Origin: Phycisphaerales bacterium
GTDB lineage: Bacteria; Planctomycetota; Phycisphaerae; Phycisphaerales; UBA1924
Direction: 5' to 3'
Assembly (NCBI GenBank): GCA_020831775.1
Contig: JAFIFZ010000072.1
Location: forward strand, 1-64,000
Length of the DNA stretch: 64,000 nt
The notes under the pieces are model-generated. The model was given only the letters and a program-made list of their open reading frames with translations, searched no databases and was not told the DNA's origin. This document shows positions 34,436 through 43,642 of the stretch, in pieces (positions within the stretch are counted from its first letter, which is position 1; every line of letters begins with the position of its first letter). The translations under genes were made by a program, and so were the position numbers.

Positions 34436-35611
34436 TCAACGCTCCGGGGCCGGGAGATCGCGCAGGAAGCCGATCAGGCGGTCCAAATCGGGCGAGATCG
34501 CGTCGCGGACATACGCCCCGCTGACGGCGCAACCAGCCGCCAGCGACTGTTCGAGGTCCAGCCCCAGAGTCTGGGCGAAGGCGAAGCCGCCGTTGAAATG
34601 GTCGCCCGCCCCGGTCGAGAGGCGGGGCGAGGAAGTGAAGGGGCCTTCGAACCAGGCGTTGTGCTCGGCGTTGGCGGCCGCGGCGCCCTCGCGGGGGTGC
34701 ACGACGACGCAGGCGAGGCCGAGTTCTTCGCGTATGGCCGCCGCCCCGCGCCGCATCACCGAACCCAGCGGGTAGTTATGCGCGTCGTCGAACGCGTCGA
34801 GCCCGAGCACGCGGGCGATCCGTTCGCCCTCGGCGCGGTTGAGCCCGAGCGTGACGCGGACCGACTCGTTCAGCTTGCCCAGTTCTTCAAGTGCGGAGCG
34901 AATGTCTTCGTCGGTGCGTTTGGCGGGGTCTGACAGATCGACGAACAGGCGTCGGTCCGGGTCGGGCTCGATCTTCTGGAGCACATGCTCGCGGAGGCCT
35001 TTCCAGATGCCCTGCACGCCGCCGCAGAGCGTCCAATTGACGATGCCCAGCAGCTTTGCGCCCTCGACGCGTTTGCGGAGTTCATCTTCGCCGACGCGTT
35101 CGACCAGACGCTGCCATGTGACCGACTGCACGGCCTGCGGCTTGCCGAGCATGATCTTGCCGTCTTCGAACTCCAACGCGTCGGTGTGCCCGGGCGAGGC
35201 GACGGGGATCACCTCGCGGCAGCGCTCGGCGAAGGGCTGAAAGACCTCGGCGACCTTGTCGGACGCGTCTTCTTCCCCCACGGCCCCGATGAAGGTGACG
35301 GGCATGCCGAGCCGCCCGAGCGCCCCGGCCATGAGCGGGCCGTTGCCGCCGAAGCGTTCCTCGCGAACGAAGAGCTCGATGTTGGTGCTCTTGCCCGCGG
35401 CGCCGCCGCAGCGGGCGGCGAACTCGGGGATGGTCGAGATGCGCTGGAAATCCTCGTCGGCCATCGACCGCCGGCTGCCCACAACATGGATAATGGCGTC
35501 GACAAACCCGTCGAAGCCGACGAGGGCGGGGAAGCGGTCCAGACCGTCGGCCCGCGCGGCTTCGAGCCTGTCTGCGGCGGATCCGGCCACGCTGCCTCGT
35601 TCGCTGCTCAT
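34436..35611 (-). CDS. PfkB-family carbohydrate kinase
   Basis: Sugar kinase of 391 residues. The N-terminal part shows ALVGFDGFVDAII and FGGNGPLMAGALGRLGMPVTFIGAVGEED, the substrate side of the ribokinase fold. The C-terminal part has RLSTGAGDHFNGGFAFAQTLG with the anion-hole GAGD and catalytic Asp. It is longer than ribokinase (about 310), with insertions in the middle. The sugar cannot be named from sequence. It is upstream of the ALDH7-rpiA pair on the same strand (75 nt gap), and a link to the pentose phosphate route through rpiA is possible. Confidence 0.86.
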   Translation of the reverse strand: MSSERGSVAGSAADRLEAARADGLDRFPALVGFDGFVDAIIHVVGSRRSMADEDFQRISTIPEFAARCGGAAGKSTNIELFVREERFGGNGPLMAGALGRLGMPVTFIGAVGEEDASDKVAEVFQPFAERCREVIPVASPGHTDALEFEDGKIMLGKPQAVQSVTWQRLVERVGEDELRKRVEGAKLLGIVNWTLCGGVQGIWKGLREHVLQKIEPDPDRRLFVDLSDPAKRTDEDIRSALEELGKLNESVRVTLGLNRAEGERIARVLGLDAFDDAHNYPLGSVMRRGAAAIREELGLACVVVHPREGAAAANAEHNAWFEGPFTSSPRLSTGAGDHFNGGFAFAQTLGLDLEQSLAAGCAVSGAYVRDAISPDLDRLIGFLRDLPAPER

Positions 35612-35697
35612 GTGCGGTCCTGCTCTCCTGACGCTGGAATGCGCCGATGGGGCGTTCGCTCGGTCGCTACGGTAGGTGCTGCTTGCAGGAGGCCGCC

Positions 35698-36402
35698 ATG
35701 CGCCGGATCGTCATCGCCACGGGCAACCCGAAAAAGGTCGAAGAGCTCCGGGCGATCCTCGCCGAGGCGATGGGTGATGGCGGGCCGGAGGTGCTCGGGC
35801 TCGCAGACCTGCCCGGGGCCGACCACCTGACCGAGCCCGAGGAACACCATGACGAGCGGGGCTCGTTCGAGGGCAACGCGAGGCTCAAGGCGGTCGGGTA
35901 CGCCGCCCAGACCGGCCTGCCCTGCCTCGCCGACGACTCGGGGCTGGAGGTCGACTCGCTGGGCGGCAGGCCGGGCGTCATCAGCAGCCACTACTCCACG
36001 GGCGGAGTCGAAACGGGCCTGAGCCGCGAGGAACGCGACGGGGCGAACAACCGCAAGCTGCTGGAAGACCTCGCGGGCGTGCCGCTCGAACGCCGGACGG
36101 CCCGTTTTGTCTGCGTGATGGCGCTGGCGATGCCGGGCGACCCGCCGAAAGTCGTGCTGACCTCGCGGGGCGAGTTCGAGGGGCGGATCGGCCTGCCCGA
36201 GGCCGAAGCGGGCGGGCGGGCGGAGCTGGTCGTGCCGCGAGGCGAGGGCGGCTTCGGCTACGACCCCCTGCTGCTGCTCCCGGATCCCGAGACGAGGTCG
36301 GGCGCAGAACTCTTGCCCGAGGAGAAGAACAGGCTGAGCCACAGGGGCAAGGCGGCGAGGGCGATGGTCGAGCGGATCGGGGCGATGCTGGCGGAACGCT
36401 GA
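35698..36402 (+). CDS. rdgB: Non-canonical purine NTP pyrophosphatase (RdgB/HAM1)
   Basis: Enzyme of 234 residues that removes ITP and XTP from the nucleotide pool. Motifs: IVIATGNPKKVEELRAIL at the N-terminus, FEGNARLKAVGYAAQTGLPCLADDSGLEVDSLGGRPGVIS, FVCVMALA and the GEGGFGYDPLLLLP block, with LSHRGKA near the end. AGGAGG 6 nt before ATG 35698 fixes the start. It is divergent from the PfkB gene with 86 nt between starts, and converges on the methyltransferase gene (7 nt apart). Confidence 0.95.
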   Translation: MRRIVIATGNPKKVEELRAILAEAMGDGGPEVLGLADLPGADHLTEPEEHHDERGSFEGNARLKAVGYAAQTGLPCLADDSGLEVDSLGGRPGVISSHYSTGGVETGLSREERDGANNRKLLEDLAGVPLERRTARFVCVMALAMPGDPPKVVLTSRGEFEGRIGLPEAEAGGRAELVVPRGEGGFGYDPLLLLPDPETRSGAELLPEEKNRLSHRGKAARAMVERIGAMLAER

Positions 36403-36409
36403 GCGGAGG

Positions 36410-37090
36410 TCACGCCCGCGCGGCGACGGTCACGATCGTGCACCCCGGGTTCGGCCGCTCGGGCTGCGGGCGCAGCGACATCGAGCGGATCTCGAACCCG
36501 GCCTCTGCGAGCTCGGTGCGGAGCTCGTCGCGCAGGACCCAGTAGCGCGTGCGGTGCTCGTCGATGCGCGTTTTCGGATCGACGCCGAGCTCTTTGAAGT
36601 CGGGCTCGCCCTCTGCGGACATGGTCTCGGAGAAGAGGACGCCGCCGGGTCCGAGCACGCGTCTGGCTTCGGCGAGAAACCTGCGCCGGTCTTCGGGAAG
36701 CACGAGGCAGTGCAGGGTGTGGTTGTCGATCGCCAGATCGAACGCGTCCGACGGAATTTCGGGCATCGAGAGGCAGTCGGCGACGAGGAACTTGATGGAC
36801 CTCATTTCGCTCCCTGCGTTCGCCCGCGCCAACTCGATCGCGGTCGGCGAGAAGTCCACGCCCAGGACGCGATAGCCCGCCCGTTCGATGCGGAGGGAGG
36901 CTTGGCCGCCGCCGCAGCCGAGATCGATGGCGAGAGGTCGCGCGGGGCCGAGCGGGTGATCGGCGAGGAACGCGTCCAGCGCGTCGTAGGAACCGGGGGC
37001 GGCGCCCGGGTGCAGATCGTCCCAGCCCCGCCCGCCGGCGTCCTTGATCCGGCGGTAGGCGGGCTCGTGGTCGTAGTAGGTGCGTCGCAT
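36410..37090 (-). CDS. Class I SAM-dependent methyltransferase
   Basis: Protein of 226 residues. SAM-binding motif I is AIDLGCGGGQASLRI, motif II ends at VLGVDFSPTAI, motif III region is IKFLVADCLSMP and motif IV is FDLAIDNHTLHCLV, followed by RRVLGPGGVLFSETM. The substrate cannot be predicted. The N-terminal YYDHEPAYRRIKDAGGRGWDDL resembles small-molecule methyltransferases. It stands alone, with the dispersed repeat copy C in its upstream region. Confidence 0.87.
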   Translation of the reverse strand: MRRTYYDHEPAYRRIKDAGGRGWDDLHPGAAPGSYDALDAFLADHPLGPARPLAIDLGCGGGQASLRIERAGYRVLGVDFSPTAIELARANAGSEMRSIKFLVADCLSMPEIPSDAFDLAIDNHTLHCLVLPEDRRRFLAEARRVLGPGGVLFSETMSAEGEPDFKELGVDPKTRIDEHRTRYWVLRDELRTELAEAGFEIRSMSLRPQPERPNPGCTIVTVAARA

Positions 37091-37231
37091 CGCTGGGGAT
37101 TCGGGGAGGGTCTGTCGGGCTCCGGGAGCGGGAGAACGGTGTTACTCTATCGATCGGATGTTTGACGACACGCGGAGTTTGGAGTTTCGTTCTGAAGGCG
37201 CCGATGCGCCCTCGCACAGGATCTGTTCCTT

Positions 37232-37343
37232 CGCCCCTTCAGGGCGAGGTCTGTTTTTTTGCTTTCCACGGGTTGCGCTGCGCCCGACGCTGCGCGTCGT
37301 TCTTCGCTCCACCCGTGGCGACAGCCTTGCGCCCCTTCGGGGC
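37232..37343 (+). repeat. Dispersed palindromic (REP-like) repeat, copy C
   Basis: Same build as copies A and B near 5.5 kb: CGCCCCTTCAGGGCG, CTTTCCACGGGTTGCGC, a variable GC-rich part with GACGCTGCGCGTC, CTCCACCCGTGGCGAC and GCCCCTTCGGGGC. A run of seven T follows the first small hairpin (37254-37260), so it might also end transcription. It lies between two divergent genes, 35 nt before the agmatinase-family gene. Confidence 0.85.
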
Positions 37344-37377
37344 TTGATCTGATCCCGACAGCGACACGAGTAAATCC

Positions 37378-38346
37378 ATGAGCCCGACCATTCTCCCCGA
37401 TCCTCGCCGCTCGCCCCGCTTCGCGGGGATCTCGACTTTTTGCCGCTACCCGACGCTGGAGGAAGCGCAGAAGACGAGTGCTCCGGTCGACTGGGCGCTC
37501 TACGGCGTGCCGTTCGATTCGGGCGTGACCTACCGCCCCGGCTCGCGATTCGGGCCGCGGGCCGTTCGGGACGCGTCGCAGTATGTCAAGCGGTACTCGA
37601 TCCACCACGGGCTCGACCTGTGCGATTCGCTCAGCCTCGCCGACGCGGGCGACGCGCCGGTGATCCCCTACGACTGCAAGGCCCACCTCGACGGCGTGGT
37701 CGGGTTCGCCTCGCAGCTCGCCGACCCGAAGCACACGAAGCTGCTGGCGGTCGGGGGCGACCACTCGCTCGCCTACGCCAACATCAAGGCGACCTGGCTG
37801 CGCCGGGGCAAGCCCGAGGGCGGGCTGGCGATGCTGCACTTTGACAGCCATGTCGACACGGTCGATGCGACGCTGGGCGAGAAGTGGTCGCACGCCTCGC
37901 CCTTCATCCGCCTGATCGAAGAGGGGTGCCTGGACCCCAAGGCGATGCTCTCGGTCGGGATCAAGGGCCCGCTGAATACGGGGGCCGACCTCGACTTCGC
38001 GAAGGAGCACGGGATCCGGATCGTCACGCGCGAACGCTTCGCCCGCGACGGGTTCGCCTCGATCGATCCGTTCCTGGCCGAGCTCGGCTCGCGCGAGGTC
38101 TACATCTCGTTCGACATCGATTGCCTCGATCCCGCCGACGCGCCGGGCACCGGCACGCTGGCGATGGGCGGGTTCAGCGCGACCGAGGGGCTGGGGATGC
38201 TCAGGCGCTGCGCGGGGGTCAATGTGGTCGGGGGCGATGTGGTCGAGGTGCTGCCGGATCGGGACCTGGGCGACAACACGGCGCTGCTGGCTGCGCATGT
38301 CGCGTTTGAGATCCTGTGCCTGGACGCGGTCAATCGCCGGGGATGA
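37378..38346 (+). CDS. Agmatinase/arginase-family ureohydrolase
   Basis: Manganese-dependent hydrolase of 322 residues. Metal-binding motifs of the family are visible: AVGGDHSLAY, FDSHVDT (for the usual DAHxD) and SFDIDCLDPADAPGTGTLAMGG, plus GSRFGPRAVRDAS near the N-terminus and DVVEVLPDRD near the end. The GTGT and surrounding spacing favour agmatinase (agmatine to putrescine and urea) or the related guanidine-hydrolysing group over arginase. The exact substrate is uncertain. No other polyamine gene is adjacent. The upstream region holds repeat copy C. Confidence 0.88.
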   Translation: MSPTILPDPRRSPRFAGISTFCRYPTLEEAQKTSAPVDWALYGVPFDSGVTYRPGSRFGPRAVRDASQYVKRYSIHHGLDLCDSLSLADAGDAPVIPYDCKAHLDGVVGFASQLADPKHTKLLAVGGDHSLAYANIKATWLRRGKPEGGLAMLHFDSHVDTVDATLGEKWSHASPFIRLIEEGCLDPKAMLSVGIKGPLNTGADLDFAKEHGIRIVTRERFARDGFASIDPFLAELGSREVYISFDIDCLDPADAPGTGTLAMGGFSATEGLGMLRRCAGVNVVGGDVVEVLPDRDLGDNTALLAAHVAFEILCLDAVNRRG

Positions 38347-38381
38347 GCTTCGGTCTGTCGCGCGTCGCTTATTCGTCAGGT

Positions 38382-39245
38382 CTATTCGCCGGGGATGTAC
38401 GAGATCGCGCCCTCCCAGGGGCTGCTCGCGGTCGCGTAGAGGCGCTTGGGGATGCGCCCGGCGAGGTAGCTCTGGCGGCCGGCGATGCAGGCGTGGCGCA
38501 TCGCGTGGGCCATCATGACCGGGTCTTTGGCGTGGGCGACTGCGGTGTTGAGCAGCACGCCGTCGGCGCCGATCTCCATCGCGACCGAGACATCGCTGGC
38601 CGAGCCCACGCCCGCGTCGACGATGACGGGATAGGCCGCGTCGCCCTCTTTGAGCAGTTCGAGGCAGAGCAGGATGTTGTTGCGGTTCAGCACGCCCTGG
38701 CCGGAGCCGATCGGGCTGCCGGCGGGCATGACGCTGGTTGCGCCCGCTTCCTTGATCTTCACGGCCGAGGCTGGGTCGTCGCTGGTGTAGGCGAGGACTT
38801 TGAAGCCGTCGGCGACGAGTTCTTTCGTCGCTTCGATGGTGCCGACGGGGTCGGGGAGGAGGGTCTTCTTGTCGTGCAGGACCTCGACCTTGACCCAGCC
38901 CGCGCCGGGGTTGTTGAGCTGCTCCAGGATTTCCCGGCCGAGGCGTGCGACGCGTACGGCGTCTTCGGCACTAAAGCACCCGGCCGTGTTGGGCAGGATG
39001 GTGTAGCGGTCGGTGTCGATGAACTCCAGGAGGCTGCGGCCTTCCTTGTTGATCAGGCGTTCGCGCCGGACCGCGACCGTGACGACCTCGGCGCCGGAGG
39101 CGTCCAGGGCCTGCTGCATGGTCTCGTAGGACTCGTACTTGCCGGTGCCGACGATGAGGCGGCTGGACCAAGTGCGACCGGCGAGGGCGAGGGGATCGAG
39201 GCCGGGCTCGGCGGCGGGCGGGCTTGAGGTCTTGGCGGAGGTCAT
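38382..39245 (-). CDS. thiG: Thiazole synthase
   Basis: Enzyme of 287 residues that builds the thiazole phosphate of thiamine from deoxyxylulose 5-phosphate, dehydroglycine and ThiS-thiocarboxylate. Barrel motifs: [62 protein letters not shown] (Schiff-base lysine region), [25 protein letters not shown] and [16 protein letters not shown]. It lies 58 nt downstream of thiS on the same strand. No Shine-Dalgarno sequence is seen, but TATCCT lies 5 nt before the ATG. Confidence 0.95.
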   Translation of the reverse strand: MTSAKTSSPPAAEPGLDPLALAGRTWSSRLIVGTGKYESYETMQQALDASGAEVVTVAVRRERLINKEGRSLLEFIDTDRYTILPNTAGCFSAEDAVRVARLGREILEQLNNPGAGWVKVEVLHDKKTLLPDPVGTIEATKELVADGFKVLAYTSDDPASAVKIKEAGATSVMPAGSPIGSGQGVLNRNNILLCLELLKEGDAAYPVIVDAGVGSASDVSVAMEIGADGVLLNTAVAHAKDPVMMAHAMRHACIAGRQSYLAGRIPKRLYATASSPWEGAISYIPGE

Positions 39246-39250
39246 GGGTG

Positions 39251-39256
39251 AGGATA
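39251..39256 (-). promoter_or_regulatory. Putative -10 box (TATCCT) for leaderless thiG
   Basis: On the minus strand TATCCT ends 5 nt before the thiG ATG at 39245. It would give thiG a transcript separate from thiS. Confidence 0.4.
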
Positions 39257-39303
39257 GGGGCCGGCCCGGTCGGCCGGACCGTGACTCACTCCCCAGCGGG
39301 CGC

Positions 39304-39513
39304 TCACCCCCCGCCGACGAGGGTCACCAGCTCGACCGAGTCGCCCTCGGCGAGCTCTCTGGAGGGGTGGTCGCGTTTGGGGACGAGGGCCTTGTTCACC
39401 TCCGCGGCGCAGGGCTGGCCGGCGAGGCCGAGGCGTTCGATCAGGGCGGCGAGGGTGGTCCCCTGCTCGACCTCTTGCGGCTCGCCGTTGACGGTGATGC
39501 GGATCTCTGGCAT
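39304..39513 (-). CDS. thiS: Sulfur carrier protein ThiS
   Basis: Ubiquitin-like sulfur carrier of 69 residues ([20 protein letters not shown]), ending in the required Gly-Gly (VTLVGGG, with one extra Gly). The C-terminal Gly is adenylated and converted to a thiocarboxylate that supplies sulfur to ThiG. The terminal GGG, rather than GG, is slightly unusual. It is immediately upstream of thiG; no thiF or thiO is adjacent. No TPP riboswitch consensus is recognisable upstream. Confidence 0.92.
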   Translation of the reverse strand: MPEIRITVNGEPQEVEQGTTLAALIERLGLAGQPCAAEVNKALVPKRDHPSRELAEGDSVELVTLVGGG

Positions 39514-39680
39514 GGCTGGTGCTCGATCGGCCCTGAGAGCATCTCCGGGCTGCGTTGGAACGAAAAATCCTGTGCCCGCTGAAAGAACTTCCCGCCGCGC
39601 CCCAAAGAGCGAGACTGGACCGATCCCGCCCGCGGGCCCTGGGGGACCATATGCGACCGAACAGAGCACGGAACCCGCTC

Positions 39681-40532
39681 ATGAACAAGCTGCTGACGCC
39701 GATCCTCGTTGTCTCGCTGGGGCTTTGCGCCTCGCTGATGGGCGGGTGCGACCGGGGCGACAACTTCACCTGGAGCCAGGAGACGCCCGACGATGTGGTC
39801 GAGTCGGCCCGGAAGATGGTCGTCGAGGGACGGGCGGATCTGCTCAGCGAGCTGATCTGGGCGGAGGACGAGAGCCAGCGCGAGCTGCTCACCGGGATCG
39901 GCAGCGTGATGCGGAGCCTGCAGTTGCTCTCCGAGGCCGTCGCGAGGCAGTACCCGGTCGAGATCGCCACCATCCGCGAGGAGGCCGAAAAGGCCCGGGC
40001 CGAGGGAGAGACCTCGGACCTGGCGATGCGGCTGATGTCGGGCCAGCGGCGCCAGCGCGGGGGCACGTCCTCTCGCTTTGCCCGGAGCGACGACCCGGTG
40101 AACGACCTGACCCAGGCGCTCTTGACCGATCCGTACGGGTGGGTGAGCCGCAGCACCGAGCGGGTCTCGACACAGCCCTACAGCCAGCGGGGCGTGCGCG
40201 TGCTGCTGGACAACAAGCCGATGTTCGGCTTCATGACGCTGACGATGGAGCGCAAGGAAGACGACAAGTGGTACATCAGCCTGCCGACCTTCCTGCCCCC
40301 GGTGCGCAACGCGCTGCCGCGCGACGAGAACGAGCAGGAGGTGCTGCTGGCGGTTCTCGCGGTCTTCCGCAACGCGATGGATGACCTGCGACGGGATGTC
40401 GAGACGGGGCGGGTGCGCAGTCTCGATCACGCCGCGGAGGAACTGGGCAAGAAGGTCGCGCTCCCCGCGATCCTGGCGTACACGGCGTACATGCAGGTGA
40501 TCCGCCAACGCGAGCGCGAGGGCTCGTCGTAA
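39681..40532 (+). CDS. Lipoprotein of unknown function
   Basis: Protein of 283 residues. ATG at 39681 begins a lipoprotein signal (MNKLLTPILVVSLGLCASLMGGC, Cys 23); an ATG at 39651 would add 10 residues. The mature part is mostly helical and charged with a short beta section (VRVLLDNKPMFGFMTLTMERKEDDKWYISLP) of the type found in small periplasmic binding or assembly factors. No family was recognised. It converges on the second pilus locus (15 nt gap), with no evident functional link. Confidence 0.72.
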   Translation: MNKLLTPILVVSLGLCASLMGGCDRGDNFTWSQETPDDVVESARKMVVEGRADLLSELIWAEDESQRELLTGIGSVMRSLQLLSEAVARQYPVEIATIREEAEKARAEGETSDLAMRLMSGQRRQRGGTSSRFARSDDPVNDLTQALLTDPYGWVSRSTERVSTQPYSQRGVRVLLDNKPMFGFMTLTMERKEDDKWYISLPTFLPPVRNALPRDENEQEVLLAVLAVFRNAMDDLRRDVETGRVRSLDHAAEELGKKVALPAILAYTAYMQVIRQREREGSS

Positions 40533-40547
40533 CGCGGTTGGCCCAGT

Positions 40548-41108
40548 TCAGCGACGCCGGAGCTCGACGGACTGTTCATCGCCGCTCTGCGTGTTGCGGA
40601 GGGTGATGCGCCGCCCGGGCTGGTCGATCTCCACGAGCCTCCAGCCCCGGACGGGCTCCTCGCCGATGACCGTCGGCCTGCCGTTGATGATCGCGACTGG
40701 GCGCCTGCCGCCCATGATGCCCCCGAGTTCGACTGCGACACGCTCCTGGGCCTGGCGTTCGGGCTCAGGCTCGGGCGTGGTGGGCTCGATTGGCTCGGGC
40801 TCGGGCAGCTTGATGCCGATGCGGGAGGCCATCGAACGGATCGATTCGAGCGACTGTTCGAGCATCGGGCTCTGGACCATCACAGGGTCGCCCACCGACG
40901 AGGCTGCTTCGCGGGCGAAGCGTTGCTGCTCGCTGGGGTTCTGGGCCCTGCCGGCGCTGACCGGCCCGCGTGTGGTGTAGCTCTGCGATGCGCCCGCCGA
41001 GCCGGGTGACGGCTTGGAGGGCAGCAGGATGAGCACCACCGACGCGATCGCCGGCGTGAGCACGCAGATGCCCAGCAGGGGCCCCGGGATGCGCACGCGT
41101 GACTTCAT
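40548..41108 (-). CDS. Pilus/secretion accessory protein, GspB/PilP-like
   Basis: Protein of 186 residues with an N-terminal membrane helix (LLGICVLTPAIASVVLILLP), a Pro/Glu-rich linker and a small C-terminal beta domain (VAIINGRPTVIGEEPVRGWRLVEIDQPGRRITL), the fold and topology of GspB/PilP-type alignment proteins. It is the third gene of the locus after the PilM-PilN fusion and the PilO-like gene, the usual place of pilP. The match is by layout more than residue identity. Confidence 0.65.
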   Translation of the reverse strand: MKSRVRIPGPLLGICVLTPAIASVVLILLPSKPSPGSAGASQSYTTRGPVSAGRAQNPSEQQRFAREAASSVGDPVMVQSPMLEQSLESIRSMASRIGIKLPEPEPIEPTTPEPEPERQAQERVAVELGGIMGGRRPVAIINGRPTVIGEEPVRGWRLVEIDQPGRRITLRNTQSGDEQSVELRRR

Positions 41109-41644
41109 GGCGAACCTCCTGCGTCGCGGGCCTGCCCTTCCGGGCCGCCGACATGCCTTGATTCCAGCTTGGCCCTGACCGTTCCGCCACCCCCCTCTGT
41201 GGGGGAGATCTCGACGCGGTCCACCACCGAGGCGCCCATGCGCTGTTCGATCTCGCGGATGAAGCCGATCACCTGGTCGTAACCGCCTTCGAAGACGGCG
41301 CGGCGTTCGACGACCTGTCCTCCGCCCGAATCCGTCGTCTCGGCGATGCGGACGCCCGCCCGCTCGGCCCCGACTCTGAAGCCGCCCTCGGAGCGGTCGG
41401 CCAATGCGCCGCGGAGGCGATCGTGCTCTCTCTGGGCGTTGGACACGAGCCGGCCCGGTTCCTGGTCGGCGGTGTCTTCATCGAGCAGCCTGGCGATGCG
41501 GTCGCGCTGCGTCTGGAACTCGGCGCGGACCGCCTCGAGCCGCTCGGCGGCGGGTCGGGCGAGCACCATCCACGCGACGCCCCCGGCCGCGATCGCGACG
41601 CAGAGGTCGATCACCATCCGCTTTGGAAAGACGGGTCGCTTCAC
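41105..41644 (-). CDS. PilO/GspM-like pilus assembly protein
   Basis: Protein of 179 residues starting with GTG 4 nt inside the upstream gene (overlap GTGA-type). It has a single N-terminal membrane helix (VIDLCVAIAAGGVAWMVLARP), a coiled coil (ERLEAVRAEFQTQRDRIARLLDED) and a C-terminal ferredoxin-like beta/alpha domain (VIGFIREIEQRMGASVVDRVEIS). This is the arrangement of PilO, which pairs with PilN in the inner-membrane alignment complex. It overlaps the next gene by 4 nt (ATGA). Confidence 0.78.
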   Translation of the reverse strand: MKRPVFPKRMVIDLCVAIAAGGVAWMVLARPAAERLEAVRAEFQTQRDRIARLLDEDTADQEPGRLVSNAQREHDRLRGALADRSEGGFRVGAERAGVRIAETTDSGGGQVVERRAVFEGGYDQVIGFIREIEQRMGASVVDRVEISPTEGGGGTVRAKLESRHVGGPEGQARDAGGSP

Positions 41645-43248
41645 CGGTCCCCCTCCGCCATCGCGAGGCTGCCGAGTGTGTTCAGTTGCAGGCGCATGGC
41701 GAATCGGACCACGCCGTCGTCGCCCGGCGCATCGAGTTCGAGCTCGGCTGAAGCAATCAGCGGGCTCAGCCCGGCGTTGAGCCCCTCGGCCAGACCCGCG
41801 ATGCCGAGACGGCCGCGATCGATGTGGACGAGCACGCCCTCGGCGATCGCCTCGCCGGCGGTGTCGCCCGAGCGGATGGAGGTGAACCTCGCCGCGCCGG
41901 GCGTGCGTCTGCCGAGCTCCTGAAGCAGCCCGGCCCAAGACACGCGACCGGCCGTCTGTTCGTCGAGCAGCTTGCGCATCTCAACGATCTCGGCGGTGAG
42001 ATCGGCCGCCCTGTCGAGCATCGCGGATCGGTGCTCCAGGCGGGCGAGTTCGGGCGAGAGGTCGTGCAACTGCGTCGCGTAGGCGAGCGATTGTGTGTCG
42101 AGCTGGTGGGCGTAGACGGCGCTGAAGCCGGCCGCGACGCACGCGCCGGCGAAGCAGGCGACGCGCGCCTGGCGGAGCTGTCGCCGGGACTCCTGCGAGG
42201 CGGTGAGCAGCCCGAGGTCTCTGTGCAGTTTCGACGCGGTCGCGAGCGTCGATCCCTCGCCCCCGGGCTCGGCCGGATCGAAGGCGACCGCCTCGGGCAC
42301 GACCTCGACCTCCGAGCCCTTCGCAAGAGACAGGTACTCGGCCAGGCCCGCCAAGGCGGCGCCGGAACCGTCGAGGTAGACGGGCATCGGCCCGGGCTCC
42401 CCGGAGGCCTCCAGCACACGAGAGACCAGCTCGGCGTAGCGGGCAGCGATCGGCTCGGCGAGGCGTCTGGCAGGGCGGCCGATGCGGTCGCCGAGATCAG
42501 CGATCGCGGATGCGGCGCCGGGCGCTCCGCAATCGAACAGGTGCGAACGGAGCTGGTTTCTGAGCATCGGACGGTCGGCGGGGCGGGTGTTCTGGGGGAC
42601 CATCGCGTCGACGATGTCGTGCCAGCCGAAGGGGGCCGTGTCGGCCGAGAGCACCACCCCGCCCTTGGCGATCGCAAAGGCGGTCTGGAACTCGTCGAGG
42701 AAGGCGACACCGACGGGAGCGTCTGCCTCGCGGGAGAGCGTCGAGGCGCGGGTGCTGGCCTGCCGCAGCGCCAGGGCTCGAACCCCGACGACCCCGACGC
42801 ACCTGCAGTTGCAGGCGTTGAGGAACTCGGCGATCTCGGCGAGACGGGACTCGGCGTCGGCGAAGACGAGGCTCGCGCGGCCAGACGCCCCGGCCCTGCC
42901 GACGGCCCGGACGCCCGCCGCGTCGGTCAGGTAGTCCAGCCCGTGCTCGGCCATGAACGGCTCGGCGAGTGTTGAGAAGGCGGTCTGATCGCTGGTGACG
43001 ACCTCGGCGGGCGCCTGCTGGTGGTGCAGGAGGATCGCCGGACGCCTGCGGGCCCTGCCCAATCGCCCGAGGGCCTCAGAGAGCGGCTCGGCGAGCGGGG
43101 CGAGGCCCTGTTCCCAAGCCGCCTGGGCGAGATCGTCGGGCAGGTCGGCCGAGTCGGAGCGCAGCATCCTCCCGCCGGCGGCAATGCCGACGCGCAGGCT
43201 CGAGGGCCCGATCTGTATGGCGACATGGCTCGCGTTCCGCCAGAGCAT
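41641..43248 (-). CDS. PilM-PilN-like fusion protein
   Basis: Protein of 535 residues; GGGAG lies 11 nt before ATG 43248. Residues 1-330 look like a PilM actin-like ATPase fold (HVAIQIGPSSLRVGIAAG at the start, VGVAFLDEFQTAFAIAKGGVVLSADT, and PMPVYLDGSGAALAGLAEYLS as the second phosphate/adenosine region). A membrane helix (ARVACFAGACVAAGFSAVYAH, about 370-390) and a coiled coil follow, then a PilN-like domain with the stretch TSIRSGDTAGEAIAEGVLVHI. In most bacteria PilM is a separate cytoplasmic protein that binds the PilN tail, so the fusion makes that contact permanent. Followed by PilO- and PilP-like genes. Confidence 0.72.
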   Translation of the reverse strand: MLWRNASHVAIQIGPSSLRVGIAAGGRMLRSDSADLPDDLAQAAWEQGLAPLAEPLSEALGRLGRARRRPAILLHHQQAPAEVVTSDQTAFSTLAEPFMAEHGLDYLTDAAGVRAVGRAGASGRASLVFADAESRLAEIAEFLNACNCRCVGVVGVRALALRQASTRASTLSREADAPVGVAFLDEFQTAFAIAKGGVVLSADTAPFGWHDIVDAMVPQNTRPADRPMLRNQLRSHLFDCGAPGAASAIADLGDRIGRPARRLAEPIAARYAELVSRVLEASGEPGPMPVYLDGSGAALAGLAEYLSLAKGSEVEVVPEAVAFDPAEPGGEGSTLATASKLHRDLGLLTASQESRRQLRQARVACFAGACVAAGFSAVYAHQLDTQSLAYATQLHDLSPELARLEHRSAMLDRAADLTAEIVEMRKLLDEQTAGRVSWAGLLQELGRRTPGAARFTSIRSGDTAGEAIAEGVLVHIDRGRLGIAGLAEGLNAGLSPLIASAELELDAPGDDGVVRFAMRLQLNTLGSLAMAEGDR

Positions 43249-43642
43249 GGGCAGCGGGCTCCCTGAGTGGCCTGAAACCTGTGCGGCCTGAAAGAAAGGG
43301 TCCGCTGCGGCGCATCGGCCGGAGCGGTCGCGGGCTTTGGGCCGGGCCCGGACGATGGCGGTTTCCGGACCTTCGGGGCCGGGAGTGCTCCGGCTGGGGA
43401 TGATGCGCAAGGGAAGGTGTTGTCTGAGGGAGGGCCGGATCTATACTTAAGCCCGGGCGCGGATCGGCGTCCGGGGGCTGTTATTGCCTGCGGAAAGGCC
43501 GCGGGCTTGCCAGAGCAGATTGCGGGCGTGCGGGCTTTCGGCCCGGCGCCGAACCGAAGCGCCCTAGAGCGCGGGTCGTTCCATCGATGGATCCGATCCC
43601 GTCCCGTGCCGGTGTCGCTGCCAGCGGAAAGAGACCAGTCAG
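43249..43642 (+). other. Intergenic leader and promoter region of rpsB
   Basis: 394 nt without a convincing gene. It holds the promoter of rpsB-tsf and a transcribed leader of about 190 nt before the rpsB ATG. Ribosomal protein S2 leaders are often regulatory, but no known structure was recognised here. Confidence 0.6.
43420..43447 (+). promoter_or_regulatory. Sigma-70-type promoter of rpsB-tsf
   Basis: TTGTCT (43420-43425) and TATACT (43442-43447) are separated by 16 nt. Transcription is expected to start near 43454, leaving a leader of about 190 nt before rpsB. Confidence 0.6.

Noticed and set aside
39514-39680. Possible TPP riboswitch upstream of thiS
   Set aside because: The conserved CUGAGA and ACCUGAUC-type elements are not present on the thiS strand. 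A lone CTGAGA occurs on the opposite strand only.
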